A DNA stretch of 52,500 bases, taken from NCBI GenBank assembly GCA_902362975.1, contig CABIYO010000001.1, forward strand, positions 1-52,500. The letters run 5' to 3'. The notes below the pieces were generated by a model. The model did not search any database, was not told the origin of the DNA, and saw only the letters and a list, made by a program, of their open reading frames with translations. This DNA comes from Caryophanales bacterium (GTDB taxonomy: Bacteria > Bacillota > Bacilli > Exiguobacteriales > Exiguobacteriaceae). The number at the start of each line of letters is the position of its first letter. Position 1 is the first letter of the stretch. The position numbers and the translations under genes were made by a program. This document shows positions 1 through 9,989 of the stretch, piece after piece.

Positions 1-90
<90 letters not shown>

Positions 91-103
91 AACAACGCAC
101 AGG

Positions 104-133
104 ACGACCGAGCATACGCTCGGTCGTTTTTTT
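104..133 (+). terminator. rRNA operon terminator 1
   Basis: CGACCGAGC (105-113) and GCTCGGTCG (118-126) form a perfect 9-bp stem with an ATAC loop, followed by seven T. It begins 14 bases after the 5S rRNA end, so it is the intrinsic terminator of the rRNA operon. Confidence 0.93.
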
Positions 134-138
134 GTTTT

Positions 139-171
139 AGCGATGCTCTCGGAATGAGAGGCATCGCTTTT
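139..171 (+). terminator. rRNA operon terminator 2
   Basis: AGCGATGC/GCATCGCT (139-146/161-168) plus TCTC/GAGA form a 12-bp hairpin with one bulged G, followed by TTTT. It backs up the first terminator and ends just before the -35 of the ctsR promoter, insulating the clp operon from rRNA transcription. Confidence 0.7.
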
Positions 172-174
172 CGT

Positions 175-202
175 TTGCCTTTTTTAAAATCAATGATAAA
201 AT
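175..202 (+). promoter_or_regulatory. SigA-type promoter of the ctsR operon
   Basis: TTGCCT (175-180), a 16-base spacer and TAAAAT (197-202) preceded by TGA, an extended -10. The predicted start point, near 209, falls inside the CtsR operator. Confidence 0.75.
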
Positions 203-204
203 AT

Positions 205-228
205 AGTCAAAAGTCAAAGATGGTCAGA
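205..228 (+). promoter_or_regulatory. CtsR operator (CtsR box)
   Basis: AGTCAAA (212-218), GAT, GGTCAGA (222-228) matches the CtsR tandem heptad (A/GGTCAAA-NAN-A/GGTCAAA). A third heptad AGTCAAA (205-211) abuts it upstream. The site covers the predicted start point and lies 11 bases before the ctsR start codon, which fits autorepression released by heat or McsB activity. Confidence 0.85.
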
Positions 229-239
229 GGGTGGTGGAG

Positions 240-716
240 ATGAGAAATATTTCGGATGTCATCGAACAGTATTTGAAGCAAGTCTTGAAGGAAAGCCAGG
301 CAAATGCGATTGAAATCAAACGTCAAGATATCGCACAACGATTCGAATGTGCTCCATCCCAAATCAATTATGTCATCAATACACGCTTTACCGTCGAAAA
401 AGGATATTTAGTAGAAAGTAAACGTGGCGGTGGTGGATATATTCGTATTCGACGCGTCATTTTAAACGAAAAGCAAGATGTTCTCTCTAGTTTGATGGAT
501 GTCATTCATGAACATCCACGTTTGAACGAACAGCTCGTTGAAAATGTGCTGATTCGATTGGTTGAAGAACAGATGATGCAAGAACAAGAGGCGCAGTTGA
601 TTTATCATCTCTTATCAGATGAAGCATTGAACTTACAAGTTGACGATCGCTCCTATATTCGACGTCAACAACTACTCGCGCTGGTGAAAGTACTTCGTTA
701 TCGTAATGGAGGGTAA
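240..716 (+). CDS. ctsR: Transcriptional repressor CtsR
   Basis: CtsR is the dimeric repressor of class III heat-shock genes (clpC, clpP, clpE) in Firmicutes. The 158-residue product has the winged helix-turn-helix at about residues 24-70, with CAPSQINYVINTRF in the recognition region and a tetraglycine wing at 62-70. The Arg62 and glycines there correspond to the DNA-contact and heat-sensing wing known in the family. I chose ATG 240 (MRNISDVIEQ), which matches family N-termini and sits after a GGGTGG-like ribosome binding site; an in-frame GTG at 231 would add three residues. It is the first gene of ctsR-mcsA-mcsB-clpC and is preceded by its own operator, so it should repress its own operon. 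Confidence 0.95.
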   Translation: MRNISDVIEQYLKQVLKESQANAIEIKRQDIAQRFECAPSQINYVINTRFTVEKGYLVESKRGGGGYIRIRRVILNEKQDVLSSLMDVIHEHPRLNEQLVENVLIRLVEEQMMQEQEAQLIYHLLSDEALNLQVDDRSYIRRQQLLALVKVLRYRNGG

Positions 717-721
717 GTCGT

Positions 722-1156
722 ATGCTATGCGAACGTTGTAAACAGCGACCGGCTGTCAATGAAGTCGTTGTCATGGAACAGGACGTACCCGTAAAAAAAC
801 GGTTATGTCGACAATGTACGGTAGAACTTATGACGGGTTATGTCCCGGTCGTAAAGCGCTGCCCAACCTGTCAGATGACGCGTCAAGATTTATTACGTGT
901 ACGAAAAGCAGGATGTGCTACGTGTTACACCGCATTCCGTGATGAACTGATTAAAATCACACGTCAATATCAACAAGGACATGATCATCACATCGGTTCG
1001 GTCCCTGACCAGTTACGTACACCGCATGAACGAATCGAAGAGCGACTCGAAAAGTTGGCAGGGGAGTTGACCCGAGCTGTCGAACAAGAAGATTATGAAC
1101 GAGCAGCACGTATTCAAAAAGAAATAAAGCAATTAGAAGGGCAAGGTGATGTCTAA
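722..1156 (+). CDS. mcsA: McsA, activator of protein arginine kinase McsB
   Basis: The 144-residue protein carries CxxC pairs at Cys3/Cys6 (LCERC), Cys29/Cys32 (CRQC), KRCPTC and GCATC, which would bind zinc. A C-terminal UVR-type segment (about 115-144, with RAARIQKEIKQLE) follows. McsA binds and activates McsB and contributes to heat and metal stress responses. It is shorter than the B. subtilis protein (about 185 residues), with a shorter linker. The gene starts 6 bases after ctsR and its stop codon shares one base with the mcsB start, so the two are probably translationally coupled. Confidence 0.92.
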   Translation: MLCERCKQRPAVNEVVVMEQDVPVKKRLCRQCTVELMTGYVPVVKRCPTCQMTRQDLLRVRKAGCATCYTAFRDELIKITRQYQQGHDHHIGSVPDQLRTPHERIEERLEKLAGELTRAVEQEDYERAARIQKEIKQLEGQGDV

Positions 1157-2199
1157 TGGAAACGTTCCTAACACATCCACTTGGTCCAAAAATGAAAGAG
1201 CGTGCCAAATTGGATGACCTGGTCGTCTCCACAAGAATCCGACTGGCACGTAACGTCAAAGACACTGTGTTTTCGCCAGTCCTCTCTAAAGAAGGAGAAC
1301 GTCAACTGTGTGATCGTATCGAAGGGCGGTTACGTGGGTTAAAAGGATTTGAATATCTTCATATGCGTGACTATGATGAGGTCACCCGGCAGGCGTTGAT
1401 GGAAAAACACTTGATTAGTCCGGCTGTTGCGGCCAATGAAGAAAGTGCAGTCTTTTTAAGTGAAGATGAAACCATCAGTGTGTTGATTAACGAAGAAGAT
1501 CATTTACGAATTCAGACCTTACTCCCAGGTTATCAAGTGAAAGAGGCGTTTGAATTAGCGAATCAGGTAGACGCATTGTGCGCAGAATCACTCTCCTATG
1601 CCTTTGACGAACAGTTAGGCTACTTGACGACATGCCCAAGCAATATCGGAACCGGACTCCGGGCCTCGGTCATGTTACACTTACCGGGACTCACGTTAAC
1701 GGGTCGAATCAGCCCCATTTTGCGAGAACTTCGAAAACTTGGCTATACGATTCGAGGTCGTTACGGAGAAGGAAGCGATGCGGCAGGACGGTTGTTCCAG
1801 CTGTCAAATCAGCGGACATTGGGCAGCCATGAATCACAGCTGTTAGCAGACTTTATGGAAGTGACAGAACAAGTGATTCAAGCAGAACGTCATGCGCGTG
1901 AAGAGCTCATCGCACATCGACAAGAAGAGTTAGAGGATCGGTTTTATCGGTCATATGGTATTTTACGATATGCCAAACTTCTTTCTTCTACGGAAGCCAT
2001 TGAGCGACTATCTGATTTACATTTAGCGAGTGACCTAGGAATTTTGTCTGATTGGAGTCCGCCGAAGTTTCATGAACTCATCGTTCGGTTACAATCAGGT
2101 TTTCTACAAAAACATTTCGGGAAAACATTATCTACGCAAGAACGAGATCGAGAACGAGCGACACTTGTTCGTCGAACGTTAGATCAGGGCTTAGTTTGA
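1156..2199 (+). CDS. mcsB: Protein arginine kinase McsB
   Basis: McsB phosphorylates arginine residues and so marks proteins, including CtsR, for ClpCP. The 347 residues show the phosphagen-kinase fold signatures: STRIRLARN at 25-33 (nucleotide binding), NEEDHLRIQ at 112-120 (substrate-side acidic residues) and TCPSNIGTG at 159-167 with Cys160, equivalent to the creatine-kinase cysteine. Near the C-terminus, RDRERA (330-335) matches the RDxxRA pocket through which phosphoarginine stimulates McsB in Bacillus. The start codon overlaps the mcsA stop (TAATG). McsB also acts as an adaptor for ClpC, encoded just downstream. Confidence 0.95.
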   Translation: METFLTHPLGPKMKERAKLDDLVVSTRIRLARNVKDTVFSPVLSKEGERQLCDRIEGRLRGLKGFEYLHMRDYDEVTRQALMEKHLISPAVAANEESAVFLSEDETISVLINEEDHLRIQTLLPGYQVKEAFELANQVDALCAESLSYAFDEQLGYLTTCPSNIGTGLRASVMLHLPGLTLTGRISPILRELRKLGYTIRGRYGEGSDAAGRLFQLSNQRTLGSHESQLLADFMEVTEQVIQAERHAREELIAHRQEELEDRFYRSYGILRYAKLLSSTEAIERLSDLHLASDLGILSDWSPPKFHELIVRLQSGFLQKHFGKTLSTQERDRERATLVRRTLDQGLV

Positions 2200-2223
2200 T
2201 TCAATTATAAGGAGGTTATGTCA

Positions 2224-4659
2224 ATGATGTTTGGACGATTTACAGAACGAGCACAACGCGTATTAGCTTTAGCACAAGAGGAAGCCGTACGTCTTGGCCA
2301 TCATAATATTGGTACAGAACATATTTTATTAGGATTGGTTCGTGAAGGAGAAGGGATTGCGGCAAAAGCGCTCTTCGCCCTCGGATTGACCTCTGAAAAA
2401 ATCCAACAAGAAGTAGAATCATTGATTGGGCGCGGTTCAGAGAAAGGATCGACGATTCATTACACACCGCGTGCGAAAAAGGTCATTGAGCTCTCGATGG
2501 ATGAGGCTCGAAAATTGGGGCACTCTTACGTCGGAACGGAACATATCCTTCTAGGATTGATTCGTGAAGGAGAAGGGGTCGCGGCACGCGTCCTCAATAA
2601 CCTTGGAATCAGTTTGACGAAAGCACGCCAACAAGTGTTGCAACTTCTCGGGAACACGGAGTCATCTTCAAATGCTTCGCAACCTGGAGCGAGCGCCGCA
2701 ACACCAACGCTTGACGGATTGGCACGCGATTTGACACAACAAGCACGTGAGTCTCGTTTAGATCCAGTAATCGGGCGCGCAGGCGAAATTCAACGTGTCA
2801 TCGAAGTATTGTCGCGTCGGACGAAGAACAACCCGGTTCTAATTGGGGAACCAGGGGTCGGGAAAACAGCGGTCGTCGAAGGTCTCGCTCAGCAAATCAT
2901 CAACAACGAGGTACCTGAAACACTTCGTAACAAACGTGTCATGGTGCTCGATATGGGAACGCTCGTCGCAGGGACGAAATATCGTGGTGAATTCGAAGAT
3001 CGCTTGAAAAAAGTGATGGACGAAATTCGTCAAGCCGGTAACGTCATTCTCTTCATCGATGAGTTGCACACATTGATTGGTGCGGGTGGTGCAGAAGGTG
3101 CAATCGATGCCTCGAACATCCTCAAACCGTCATTGGCTCGCGGCGAACTTCAATGTATCGGGGCGACAACACTTGATGAATACCGGAAGTACATCGAAAA
3201 AGATGCAGCGCTTGAGCGACGTTTCCAACCGATTCAAGTGAACGAACCGACAACAGAAGAAGCTGAACAAATCCTACTCGGGTTACGCGATCGCTACGAG
3301 GCACACCACCGTGTGACAATTACAGATGAGGCGATTCACGAGGCAGTCGTCCTTTCTGACCGTTATATCTCCGATCGTTTTTTGCCGGATAAGGCAATCG
3401 ATCTCATCGATGAGGCGGCATCGAAAGTACGACTTCGCTCATTCACGGCACCACCGAATTTGAAAGAGTTGGAATCCCGTCTCGAATCGATTCGTAAAGA
3501 GAAAGACTCTGCCGTTCAAAGCCAAGAGTTTGAAAAAGCAGCTTCTCTTCGCGATACGGAACAAAAGTTACGAGATGAGTTAGAAGAGTTGAAAACAGAG
3601 TGGCAGAACAAGCAAGGGAACGAAAAACTTGAAGTGACGAAAGAAGATATCGCTCAAGTTGTTGCGAACTGGACCGGTGTACCGGTCACGAAGATTGCCG
3701 AAGAAGAGACAGACCGTCTCCTCAAACTTGAATCGATTCTTCACAACCGTGTCATCGGTCAAGACGATGCAGTGAAATCCATTTCCCGTGCGATTCGTCG
3801 CGCCCGGGCCGGATTGAAAGATCCGAAACGTCCAATCGGGTCATTCATCTTCCTCGGACCGACCGGAGTCGGGAAAACAGAGCTCGCCCGTGCAGTTGCC
3901 GAAGCGATGTTTGGCGATGAAGATGCCATCATTCGAATCGACATGTCCGAGTACATGGAGAAACATGCGACGAGTCGTCTCGTCGGTTCCCCTCCTGGGT
4001 ATGTGGGTTATGAAGAAGGCGGTCAATTGACTGAAAAAGTGCGTCGGAAACCGTACTCGGTTATCCTACTCGATGAAATCGAAAAAGCGCACCCTGAAGT
4101 ATTTAACATCTTGCTTCAAGTGTTAGACGACGGTCGCTTGACGGATTCGAAAGGGCGCACAGTCGACTTCCGAAACACCATCATCATCATGACATCAAAC
4201 GTCGGAGCTGCAGCGCTTCAACGAAACAAATATGTTGGATTCACAGTGGAAGATGACGTGAAACGTGAATATACGGAAATGAAGGACAAAGTACTCGAGG
4301 AATTGAAGAAAGTGTTCCGACCTGAGTTCTTGAACCGAATTGATGAAATCACGGTATTCCATTCACTTCAAAAAGAGCACATTCAAGAAATCATCAAACT
4401 TATGGCAGAGACACTTAAGAAGCGTCTCGCCGAACAAGGTGTTGATTTCAGCTTGACGGATGCGGCACTCGATAAAATTGCCGATGTCGGCTACGATCCG
4501 GAATACGGGGCTCGTCCTCTCCGTCGTGCCCTTCAACGGGAAGTGGAGGACCGCCTCTCAGAGGCAATGCTCAGCGGCACCATCGCTAGAGGCAGTAAGG
4601 TTGCGCTCGACGTACAAGATGGAGAGTTCGTCGTTCGTAACGAAGGTGTAGTTCAGTAA
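2224..4659 (+). CDS. clpC: ATP-dependent Clp protease ATPase subunit ClpC
   Basis: ClpC is the Hsp100 unfoldase that feeds substrates to ClpP. Of 811 residues, 1-145 are the double-repeat N-domain (two GTEHILLGL repeats) that binds adaptors and phosphoarginine. The first AAA+ module has Walker A GEPGVGKT (about 208-215), followed by a coiled-coil M-domain (about 410-475). The second AAA+ module has GPTGVGKT near 545 and the ClpP-docking VGF tripeptide near 670. I start at ATG 2224 (MMFGRF), 8 bases after GGAGG and as in relatives; ATG 2218 is only 2 bases from that site. Last gene of the CtsR operon, closed by a strong terminator. Confidence 0.96.
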   Translation: MMFGRFTERAQRVLALAQEEAVRLGHHNIGTEHILLGLVREGEGIAAKALFALGLTSEKIQQEVESLIGRGSEKGSTIHYTPRAKKVIELSMDEARKLGHSYVGTEHILLGLIREGEGVAARVLNNLGISLTKARQQVLQLLGNTESSSNASQPGASAATPTLDGLARDLTQQARESRLDPVIGRAGEIQRVIEVLSRRTKNNPVLIGEPGVGKTAVVEGLAQQIINNEVPETLRNKRVMVLDMGTLVAGTKYRGEFEDRLKKVMDEIRQAGNVILFIDELHTLIGAGGAEGAIDASNILKPSLARGELQCIGATTLDEYRKYIEKDAALERRFQPIQVNEPTTEEAEQILLGLRDRYEAHHRVTITDEAIHEAVVLSDRYISDRFLPDKAIDLIDEAASKVRLRSFTAPPNLKELESRLESIRKEKDSAVQSQEFEKAASLRDTEQKLRDELEELKTEWQNKQGNEKLEVTKEDIAQVVANWTGVPVTKIAEEETDRLLKLESILHNRVIGQDDAVKSISRAIRRARAGLKDPKRPIGSFIFLGPTGVGKTELARAVAEAMFGDEDAIIRIDMSEYMEKHATSRLVGSPPGYVGYEEGGQLTEKVRRKPYSVILLDEIEKAHPEVFNILLQVLDDGRLTDSKGRTVDFRNTIIIMTSNVGAAALQRNKYVGFTVEDDVKREYTEMKDKVLEELKKVFRPEFLNRIDEITVFHSLQKEHIQEIIKLMAETLKKRLAEQGVDFSLTDAALDKIADVGYDPEYGARPLRRALQREVEDRLSEAMLSGTIARGSKVALDVQDGEFVVRNEGVVQ

Positions 4660-4666
4660 AACATTC

Positions 4667-4698
4667 AGCTCCCTCGTCGTTTAGAGGGAGCTTTTTTT
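4667..4698 (+). terminator. Terminator after clpC
   Basis: AGCTCCCTC (4667-4675) and GAGGGAGCT (4684-4692) form a perfect 9-bp stem followed by seven T. It separates clpC from radA, only 17 bases downstream, so radA would depend on read-through or an unseen promoter. Confidence 0.92.
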
Positions 4699-4715
4699 AG
4701 ACAGGAAGGGAACTT

Positions 4716-6092
4716 ATGGCCAAAATTAAAACGAAATACGTCTGCCAATCGTGCGGATATGAATCAGCCAAGTGGATGGGGCGTTGTCCGGGTTGTAATG
4801 AATGGAATACGCTCGTCGAAGAGTTTGTAGAAGAGAAGAAAGCCAAACGTGGAGCGGCCTTTGTGCATAGTTCATCGCGACAATTGAAACCGGAACGCTT
4901 AGCAAACATCGTCTCACAAGAAGAGACGCGCGTGCATACGAATAGTCGTGAATTTGACCGTGTCCTCGGCGGTGGGATTGTCCCAGGTTCACTCGTCTTA
5001 GTCGGGGGGGACCCAGGGATTGGGAAATCGACAATCTTGCTACAGGTCAGCGCCCACTTAGCCCATAGTGGTAAAAAGGTGCTGTACATCTCGGGAGAGG
5101 AATCGCTCAAACAGACGAAACTTCGTGCGGAACGGCTCGGCTTACCGACGGATGACTTGTTCGTGCTCGCTGAGACGGACATGTTGATGATTGAACGGGT
5201 TATTGATGAGGAGCAACCGGGATTTGTCATCATTGACTCGATTCAAACGGTATATATGGATGAGATTCAATCGGCGCCAGGGAGCGTGTCACAAGTTCGA
5301 GAATGTACGGCCGCCCTCATGAAAATTGCGAAAACGCGAGGGATTGCGGTCTTCATCGTCGGTCACGTGACGAAGCAAGGGTCGATTGCCGGCCCGCGCT
5401 TACTTGAACATATGGTCGATGCGGTACTTTATTTTGAAGGGGAGCGTCATCATACATTTCGTATTTTACGGGCGGTAAAAAACCGTTTTGGGTCGACGAA
5501 CGAGATTGGCATTTTCGAGATGAAAGAAAGCGGACTAGAGGAAGTGCTCAATCCGTCTGAAATATTCTTGGAGGAACGCACTGCGGGCGTATCGGGTTCG
5601 ACCGTTGTCGCCTCGATGGAAGGGACAAGGACGGTACTCGTGGAACTCCAAGCACTCATCTCTCCGACATCGTTCGGGAACCCGAGACGTATGGCCACGG
5701 GCATCGATCAAAACCGAGTCGCACTGCTCATGGCCGTGCTCGAAAAACGTTCCGGCCTCTTGCTTCAGACACAGGATGCGTACTTGAAAGCAGCCGGTGG
5801 CGTCAAGCTGGACGAACCGGCGATCGACCTTGCGATTTGTATCTCGATTGCCTCGAGTTTCCGGGATCGTCCGACCCGTCCGACGGATGTCTGCATCGGC
5901 GAGATCGGATTGACCGGAGAAGTGCGACGGGTTTCCCGAATCGAGCAACGTGTCGCCGAGGCGGCGAAACTAGGTTTTACACGGGCCATCATCCCGAAAA
6001 ATAATATGGGGGGATGGACCGCTCCGGCAGGGATTGAAGTCGTCGGGGTCGGAACAGTGGACGAAGCACTCCAGTTGGCGATTCCGTTCTAA
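4716..6092 (+). CDS. radA: DNA repair protein RadA (Sms)
   Basis: RadA is a RecA-like ATPase/helicase that promotes branch migration of recombination intermediates and, in transformable bacteria, integration of transforming DNA. The 458 residues have an N-terminal C4 zinc finger (Cys10, 13, 24, 27), a RecA core with Walker [11 protein letters not shown] (97-106), the RadA-specific KNRFG motif (255-259) and a C-terminal Lon-protease-like domain (about 270-458). Full length. ATG 4716 follows AGGAAGGG. In B. subtilis the next gene is disA; here the next gene is the yacL homologue. Confidence 0.95.
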   Translation: MAKIKTKYVCQSCGYESAKWMGRCPGCNEWNTLVEEFVEEKKAKRGAAFVHSSSRQLKPERLANIVSQEETRVHTNSREFDRVLGGGIVPGSLVLVGGDPGIGKSTILLQVSAHLAHSGKKVLYISGEESLKQTKLRAERLGLPTDDLFVLAETDMLMIERVIDEEQPGFVIIDSIQTVYMDEIQSAPGSVSQVRECTAALMKIAKTRGIAVFIVGHVTKQGSIAGPRLLEHMVDAVLYFEGERHHTFRILRAVKNRFGSTNEIGIFEMKESGLEEVLNPSEIFLEERTAGVSGSTVVASMEGTRTVLVELQALISPTSFGNPRRMATGIDQNRVALLMAVLEKRSGLLLQTQDAYLKAAGGVKLDEPAIDLAICISIASSFRDRPTRPTDVCIGEIGLTGEVRRVSRIEQRVAEAAKLGFTRAIIPKNNMGGWTAPAGIEVVGVGTVDEALQLAIPF

Positions 6093-6147
6093 TGGGTCGC
6101 CACTGGCAGTTTTTAACGCTTTGTAACGCACGTGATTGAAAAAATCA

Positions 6148-6156
6148 TGTTACAAT
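6148..6156 (+). promoter_or_regulatory. Extended -10 promoter upstream of yacL
   Basis: TGT then TACAAT (6151-6156) forms an extended -10. No good -35 is found at 16-18 bases. An imperfect dyad, CGTGATT (6131-6137) and AATCATG (6143-6149), lies immediately upstream. The tentative promoter would drive yacL and perhaps ispD. Confidence 0.5.
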
Positions 6157-6206
6157 GGAAGTGTTATTTTTTAAAATTTTATTTCACATAGAAGGAGGTG
6201 GAATGA

Positions 6207-7271
6207 GTGAAGATTGCTGTACGAATCGGATTTATTTTGATTGGACTCGTCGTGGGTTGGTTCGGAATCATCGAAGCGACGCTTTTATTAGCGGACCTTG
6301 GCATGAATGTGCCGGAGTGGTTAACGATTCCATACGTAGCAAGTTTGATTGGTGGACTTATCTTCTTCATTCTTAGTTTATTCTTAACAGATGGTGTCGT
6401 TGCATTTATTCGTTTTGTTGAAGAACGGCTCGTCCGTTTACCCGTAGGGGATATCTTATTCGGTTCGATCGGTCTTATCATCGGGCTCTTGATTGCCTTT
6501 TTGATCAGTGTATCGCTTGAAGTCACGAATATCTTCTTACTGAGTAAAATCGTCCCGATTTTTGTCACGGCCCTGTTTGGTTACTTTGGTTTCGCGGTCG
6601 GCTATCGGAAGCGTAACGAATGGATCAAACTATTTGTAAAGAGTGAACGAGAAAAGTCTGCGGCTGAACCGGTCCAACGCTCTAAAGATAAGATTTTAGA
6701 TACGAGCGTCATCATCGACGGTCGAATTGCGGATATTGCGACGACTGGATTCCTGGAAGGGACATTGATTGTGCCCCAGTTCGTCATCGGCGAACTGCAA
6801 TACATCGCCGACTCATCGGATACGTTGAAGCGGAACCGTGGACGTCGTGGACTGGACATTTTGAAGGAACTTCAAGAAAACAAGCGCATCCAGGTTGAGA
6901 TTTATGATGGAGACTTTGAAGATGTGCCGGAAGTCGACATCAAATTGATTAAACTGGCTGAACTGAAAAACGGGATTGTCGTTACGAATGACTACAACTT
7001 GAATAAAGTGTGTGAGGTTCGAAATGTACCGGTCTTGAACATTAATGATTTGGCGAACGCCGTCAAACAGATTGTCATTCCTGGTGAAGAGATGGTCGTG
7101 ACAGTTATTAAAGAAGGAAAAGAACAGAATCAAGGGGTTGCTTACCTTGAGGACGGGACGATGGTTGTCGTGGAGGGCGGACGTAAATTGATTTCGAAGA
7201 CGCTCCCTGTCGTTGTGACGAGTGTCTTACAAACGTCTGCAGGACGTATGATTTTTGCCCGTCCGGAATAA
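6207..7271 (+). CDS. yacL: PIN/TRAM domain membrane protein (YacL family)
   Basis: The 354-residue protein has four hydrophobic segments in the first 130 residues or so, then a PIN nuclease-like domain beginning ILDTSVIIDGRIAD (about 158-171), with further acidic residues (VPEVDIK, TNDYNLNK) that suit a metal-dependent RNase site. A C-terminal TRAM RNA-binding domain (about 285-350) follows. The family is conserved in Firmicutes but its substrate is not established to my knowledge; membrane-anchored RNase activity is inferred. GTG 6207 follows AAGGAGGTGG by five bases; an ATG at 6203 is out of frame. The gene sits between radA and ispD as in B. subtilis, except that disA is missing. Confidence 0.88.
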   Translation: MKIAVRIGFILIGLVVGWFGIIEATLLLADLGMNVPEWLTIPYVASLIGGLIFFILSLFLTDGVVAFIRFVEERLVRLPVGDILFGSIGLIIGLLIAFLISVSLEVTNIFLLSKIVPIFVTALFGYFGFAVGYRKRNEWIKLFVKSEREKSAAEPVQRSKDKILDTSVIIDGRIADIATTGFLEGTLIVPQFVIGELQYIADSSDTLKRNRGRRGLDILKELQENKRIQVEIYDGDFEDVPEVDIKLIKLAELKNGIVVTNDYNLNKVCEVRNVPVLNINDLANAVKQIVIPGEEMVVTVIKEGKEQNQGVAYLEDGTMVVVEGGRKLISKTLPVVVTSVLQTSAGRMIFARPE

Positions 7272-7277
7272 CGAATC

Positions 7278-7307
7278 AAAAAGAGACGCGCGAGCGCTCT
7301 CTTTTTT
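7278..7307 (+). terminator. Terminator between yacL and ispD
   Basis: AAAAAGAGA (7278-7286) pairs perfectly with TCTCTTTTT, with an inner GCG/CGC stem and a run of six T at 7302-7307. The A-rich left arm means it could work on both strands. No clear promoter follows before ispD. Confidence 0.75.
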
Positions 7308-7326
7308 CACGAAGAGAGGTATTTAC

Positions 7327-8007
7327 ATGGTAGCTTATACAGTTGTCATCCCGGCTGCCGGGAGAGGGAAACGGATGGGTGCGGATGCGAATAAGCTCAT
7401 GCTGACACTCCGTGACAAACCGATTATCGCTTGGACGTTACAGGCGTTCGATACCGATCCGTGGTGCGAACGAATGGTGTTAGCCATCCGGCCAGAAGAA
7501 CGGGACTGGTTCGAGGCGATGACGTCACAGATGAAGACACCGGTTACATACGTAGCAGGAGGGGAAGAACGACAACAGAGTGTCCATGCAGGACTGAAGG
7601 TTGTTGCACCTGATACGATTGTGATGATTCATGACGGTGCGCGTCCGTTTGTAAAACGTGAACAGTTGCATCAAGTGGCTGAAGCGGCACTGCAAGGTGG
7701 TGCCATCTTGGCGGTACCCGTTAAAGATACTGTCAAACAAGTCGAACATCATCACATCGAACGCACCGTTCCCCGTGAAAACCTGTGGTTGGCGCAAACA
7801 CCGCAAGCTTTTCAGGCCGAAGCAATCTTAGCGGCACATGAACAAGCGGTCGAACAACAAGTAATGGGCACAGATGATGCCAGTTTGTTTGAGTGGCTCG
7901 GTGAATCGGTACAAGTGGTCCTTGGGGACTATCACAACATCAAAATGACGACGCCCGAAGATTTATTGTTCGGCGACGCGATTTTAGCGAAGGAGGAATT
8001 ACAATGA
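7327..8007 (+). CDS. ispD: 2-C-methyl-D-erythritol 4-phosphate cytidylyltransferase
   Basis: IspD couples CTP to methylerythritol phosphate, the third step of the MEP isoprenoid pathway. The 226-residue protein begins with the nucleotide-binding motif [10 protein letters not shown] (about 9-18). It also shows the family segments HDGARPF (about 102-108), AVPVKDTVK and TDDASL. ATG 7327 follows GAAGAGAGG and matches the family start; an open frame extends upstream across the terminator but is not used. The last four bases overlap ispF (ATGA), giving translational coupling with the next-but-one MEP enzyme. Confidence 0.95.
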   Translation: MVAYTVVIPAAGRGKRMGADANKLMLTLRDKPIIAWTLQAFDTDPWCERMVLAIRPEERDWFEAMTSQMKTPVTYVAGGEERQQSVHAGLKVVAPDTIVMIHDGARPFVKREQLHQVAEAALQGGAILAVPVKDTVKQVEHHHIERTVPRENLWLAQTPQAFQAEAILAAHEQAVEQQVMGTDDASLFEWLGESVQVVLGDYHNIKMTTPEDLLFGDAILAKEELQ

Positions 8008-8477
8008 GAATTGGTCAAGGGTTTGATGTACACGCATTTGCAGAAGGTCGTCCGTTAATCTTAGGCGGAATCGAGATTCCACATGAGCGCGGACTGCTCG
8101 GTCATTCTGATGCGGACGTGTTACTCCATACCATTGCCGATGCGGCACTTGGAGCAATTGCAGCAGGTGATATCGGAAAGCACTTCCCGGATACGGATCC
8201 GGAATTTAAAGATGCGGATTCGAAAGGATTGCTCCGTCACGTCTGGCAGCTCGTGAAAGACCAAGGGTACGTTCTCGGAAATGTAGATGCGACGGTCATG
8301 GCACAACGTCCGAAACTTCGTCCTTACATTGATGAGATGCGAGCGGTCATCGCTGAACTTCTTGAAGCGGACATCGAGCAGGTGAACGTGAAAGCGACGA
8401 CGACGGAGAAACTAGGCTTCACCGGACGCGAAGAGGGAATCGCAGCGCAAGCGGTCATCTTACTCAACCGGGCTTGA
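8004..8477 (+). CDS. ispF: 2-C-methyl-D-erythritol 2,4-cyclodiphosphate synthase
   Basis: IspF cyclises CDP-methylerythritol 2-phosphate, releasing CMP. It is a homotrimer with one metal at each subunit interface. The 157 residues show the metal site GFDVHAF (Asp8, His10) and the substrate loop [12 protein letters not shown], followed by the [13 protein letters not shown] segment and the C-terminal [16 protein letters not shown] motif. Full length. It overlaps ispD by four bases, and AAGGAGG within the ispD end serves as its ribosome binding site. Confidence 0.96.
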   Translation: MRIGQGFDVHAFAEGRPLILGGIEIPHERGLLGHSDADVLLHTIADAALGAIAAGDIGKHFPDTDPEFKDADSKGLLRHVWQLVKDQGYVLGNVDATVMAQRPKLRPYIDEMRAVIAELLEADIEQVNVKATTTEKLGFTGREEGIAAQAVILLNRA

Positions 8478-8483
8478 CAGAAA

Positions 8484-8492
8484 TGGTATACT
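8484..8492 (+). promoter_or_regulatory. Possible extended -10 upstream of gltX
   Basis: TGG then TATACT (8487-8492) resembles an extended -10, 34 bases before the gltX start codon. The nearby TTGACA (8474-8479) is only seven bases upstream and cannot be its -35, so the call is tentative. Confidence 0.4.
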
Positions 8493-8525
8493 ATTTGGGC
8501 AGAAGAGAAGAAAGGTGGAACTATT

Positions 8526-9980
8526 ATGAGTGAAGTGCGTGTACGCTATGCGCCTAGTCCGACGGGGCATCTCCATATCGGAAATGCGCGGACTGCGTTG
8601 TTTAACTACTTATTTGCTCGCCATGCTGGCGGAAAAATGATTCTTCGGATTGAAGACACTGACCAGAAACGGAATGTGTTGAATGGTGTCGAGAGTCAGA
8701 TGAAATACTTGGAATGGCTCGGCATCGACTGGGATGAAGGTCCAGGTCGTGACGGAGACTACGGTCCATATTACCAAATGGAGCGTCTTGCGATTTATGA
8801 AAAATACGTCAATGAGTTGATGAGCAAAGGCCTCGCTTATAAATGCTACATGACTTCTGAGGAGCTTGAAGCAGAGCGTGAAGCACAAATCGCACGTGGA
8901 GAAGCACCACGTTATTCGGGTGCACACCGTAACCTTACTGTTGAAGAGCGTGAAGCGTTTGAAGCCGAAGGGCGTAAACCGTCTATTCGGATCCGTGTGC
9001 CGGAAGGCGTGACGTATAAATGGACAGATGTCGTCAAAGGAGACGTCTCGTTTGAATCAAAAGATTTCGGTGACTGGGTCATCGTGAAACAGGACGGCAT
9101 TCCGACGTACAACTTCGCAGTTGTCGTGGACGACCATTTGATGAAAATCAGTCACGTGTTGCGTGGGGACGATCACATCGCGAACACACCGAAACAGATG
9201 ATGGTCTATGATGCGCTCGGTTGGGAGTATCCTGAATTCGGGCACATGACGCTCATCTACAATGACCAACATAAGAAGTTATCAAAACGGGACGAATCGA
9301 TTATTCAGTTCATCGAACAATATGCGGATCTTGGCTACTTGCCAGCAGCGCTCTTCAACTTCATTGCGCTCCTTGGCTGGTCACCCGTCGGGGAAGAAGA
9401 AATCTTCTCAAAAGAAGAGTTCATTGAAATGTTTGATGCGAAACGTTTGTCGAAGAGTCCGGCAGTTTTTGACCAACAAAAACTTTCTTGGATCAACAGT
9501 GTATACATGAAGAAGGCCACGCTTGACGAGGTGGTGGCACTCAGTTTACCATTCTTACAAGAAGCAGGACGATTACCCGAGGCTTTATCTGTTGAGGAAG
9601 CGGATTGGGCGACAAATTTGATTGCATTGTATAAAGAACAAATGACGCACGGAGCAGAAATCGTCGCGTTGACAGACATGTTCTTCAAAGATGAAATCGA
9701 GTATGATGAGGAAGCGAACGCTGTCCTTTCAGGTGAAACGGTACCTGCTGTTCTTGCAGAGTTCAAACAGCAACTCGAAGCAATCGAAGACTTCACACCG
9801 GAAGCGATTAAAGCGGCGATGAAAGCGACGCAAAAAGCGACCGGTCAAAAAGGGAAGAACTTATTCATGCCGATCCGTGTCGCTACGACAGGGCAAACAC
9901 ATGGACCAGAACTCCCAAACGCCATTTCGTTAATCGGAAAAGAGCGTGTGTTGAAGCGTTTGACAACTTTATTAGCGTAA
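8526..9980 (+). CDS. gltX: Glutamate-tRNA ligase
   Basis: GltX charges tRNA-Glu with glutamate and, in Bacillales, usually also tRNA-Gln for later amidation (general knowledge, not tested here). The 484 residues contain the class I HIGH-type motif [11 protein letters not shown] near residues 11-21, ALFNYLFAR after it, the IEDTDQKR segment and the KMSKS-type motif KLSKRD near 249. The C-terminal half is the helical anticodon-binding domain. ATG 8526 follows AAAGGTGG. The gene ends just before a cysteine T-box leader. Confidence 0.96.
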   Translation: MSEVRVRYAPSPTGHLHIGNARTALFNYLFARHAGGKMILRIEDTDQKRNVLNGVESQMKYLEWLGIDWDEGPGRDGDYGPYYQMERLAIYEKYVNELMSKGLAYKCYMTSEELEAEREAQIARGEAPRYSGAHRNLTVEEREAFEAEGRKPSIRIRVPEGVTYKWTDVVKGDVSFESKDFGDWVIVKQDGIPTYNFAVVVDDHLMKISHVLRGDDHIANTPKQMMVYDALGWEYPEFGHMTLIYNDQHKKLSKRDESIIQFIEQYADLGYLPAALFNFIALLGWSPVGEEEIFSKEEFIEMFDAKRLSKSPAVFDQQKLSWINSVYMKKATLDEVVALSLPFLQEAGRLPEALSVEEADWATNLIALYKEQMTHGAEIVALTDMFFKDEIEYDEEANAVLSGETVPAVLAEFKQQLEAIEDFTPEAIKAAMKATQKATGQKGKNLFMPIRVATTGQTHGPELPNAISLIGKERVLKRLTTLLA

Positions 9981-9989
9981 TAAAGGCAT

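Noticed and set aside
4697..5233. 178-codon open frame on the - strand
   Set aside because: Antisense to radA, overlaps the clpC terminator, low-complexity Ser/Pro-rich translation typical of a shadow frame.
7255..7326. Upstream in-frame extension of ispD
   Set aside because: It would cross the yacL-ispD terminator; the family start and a ribosome binding site support ATG 7327.
8474..8492. TTGACA plus TATACT as a full gltX promoter
   Set aside because: The two hexamers are only seven bases apart; only the extended -10 remains possible.
9960..9983. TTGACA near the end of gltX as the T-box promoter
   Set aside because: The best -10-like sequence (TAATAA) is 12 bases away, too close; no convincing promoter for the T-box was found by eye.
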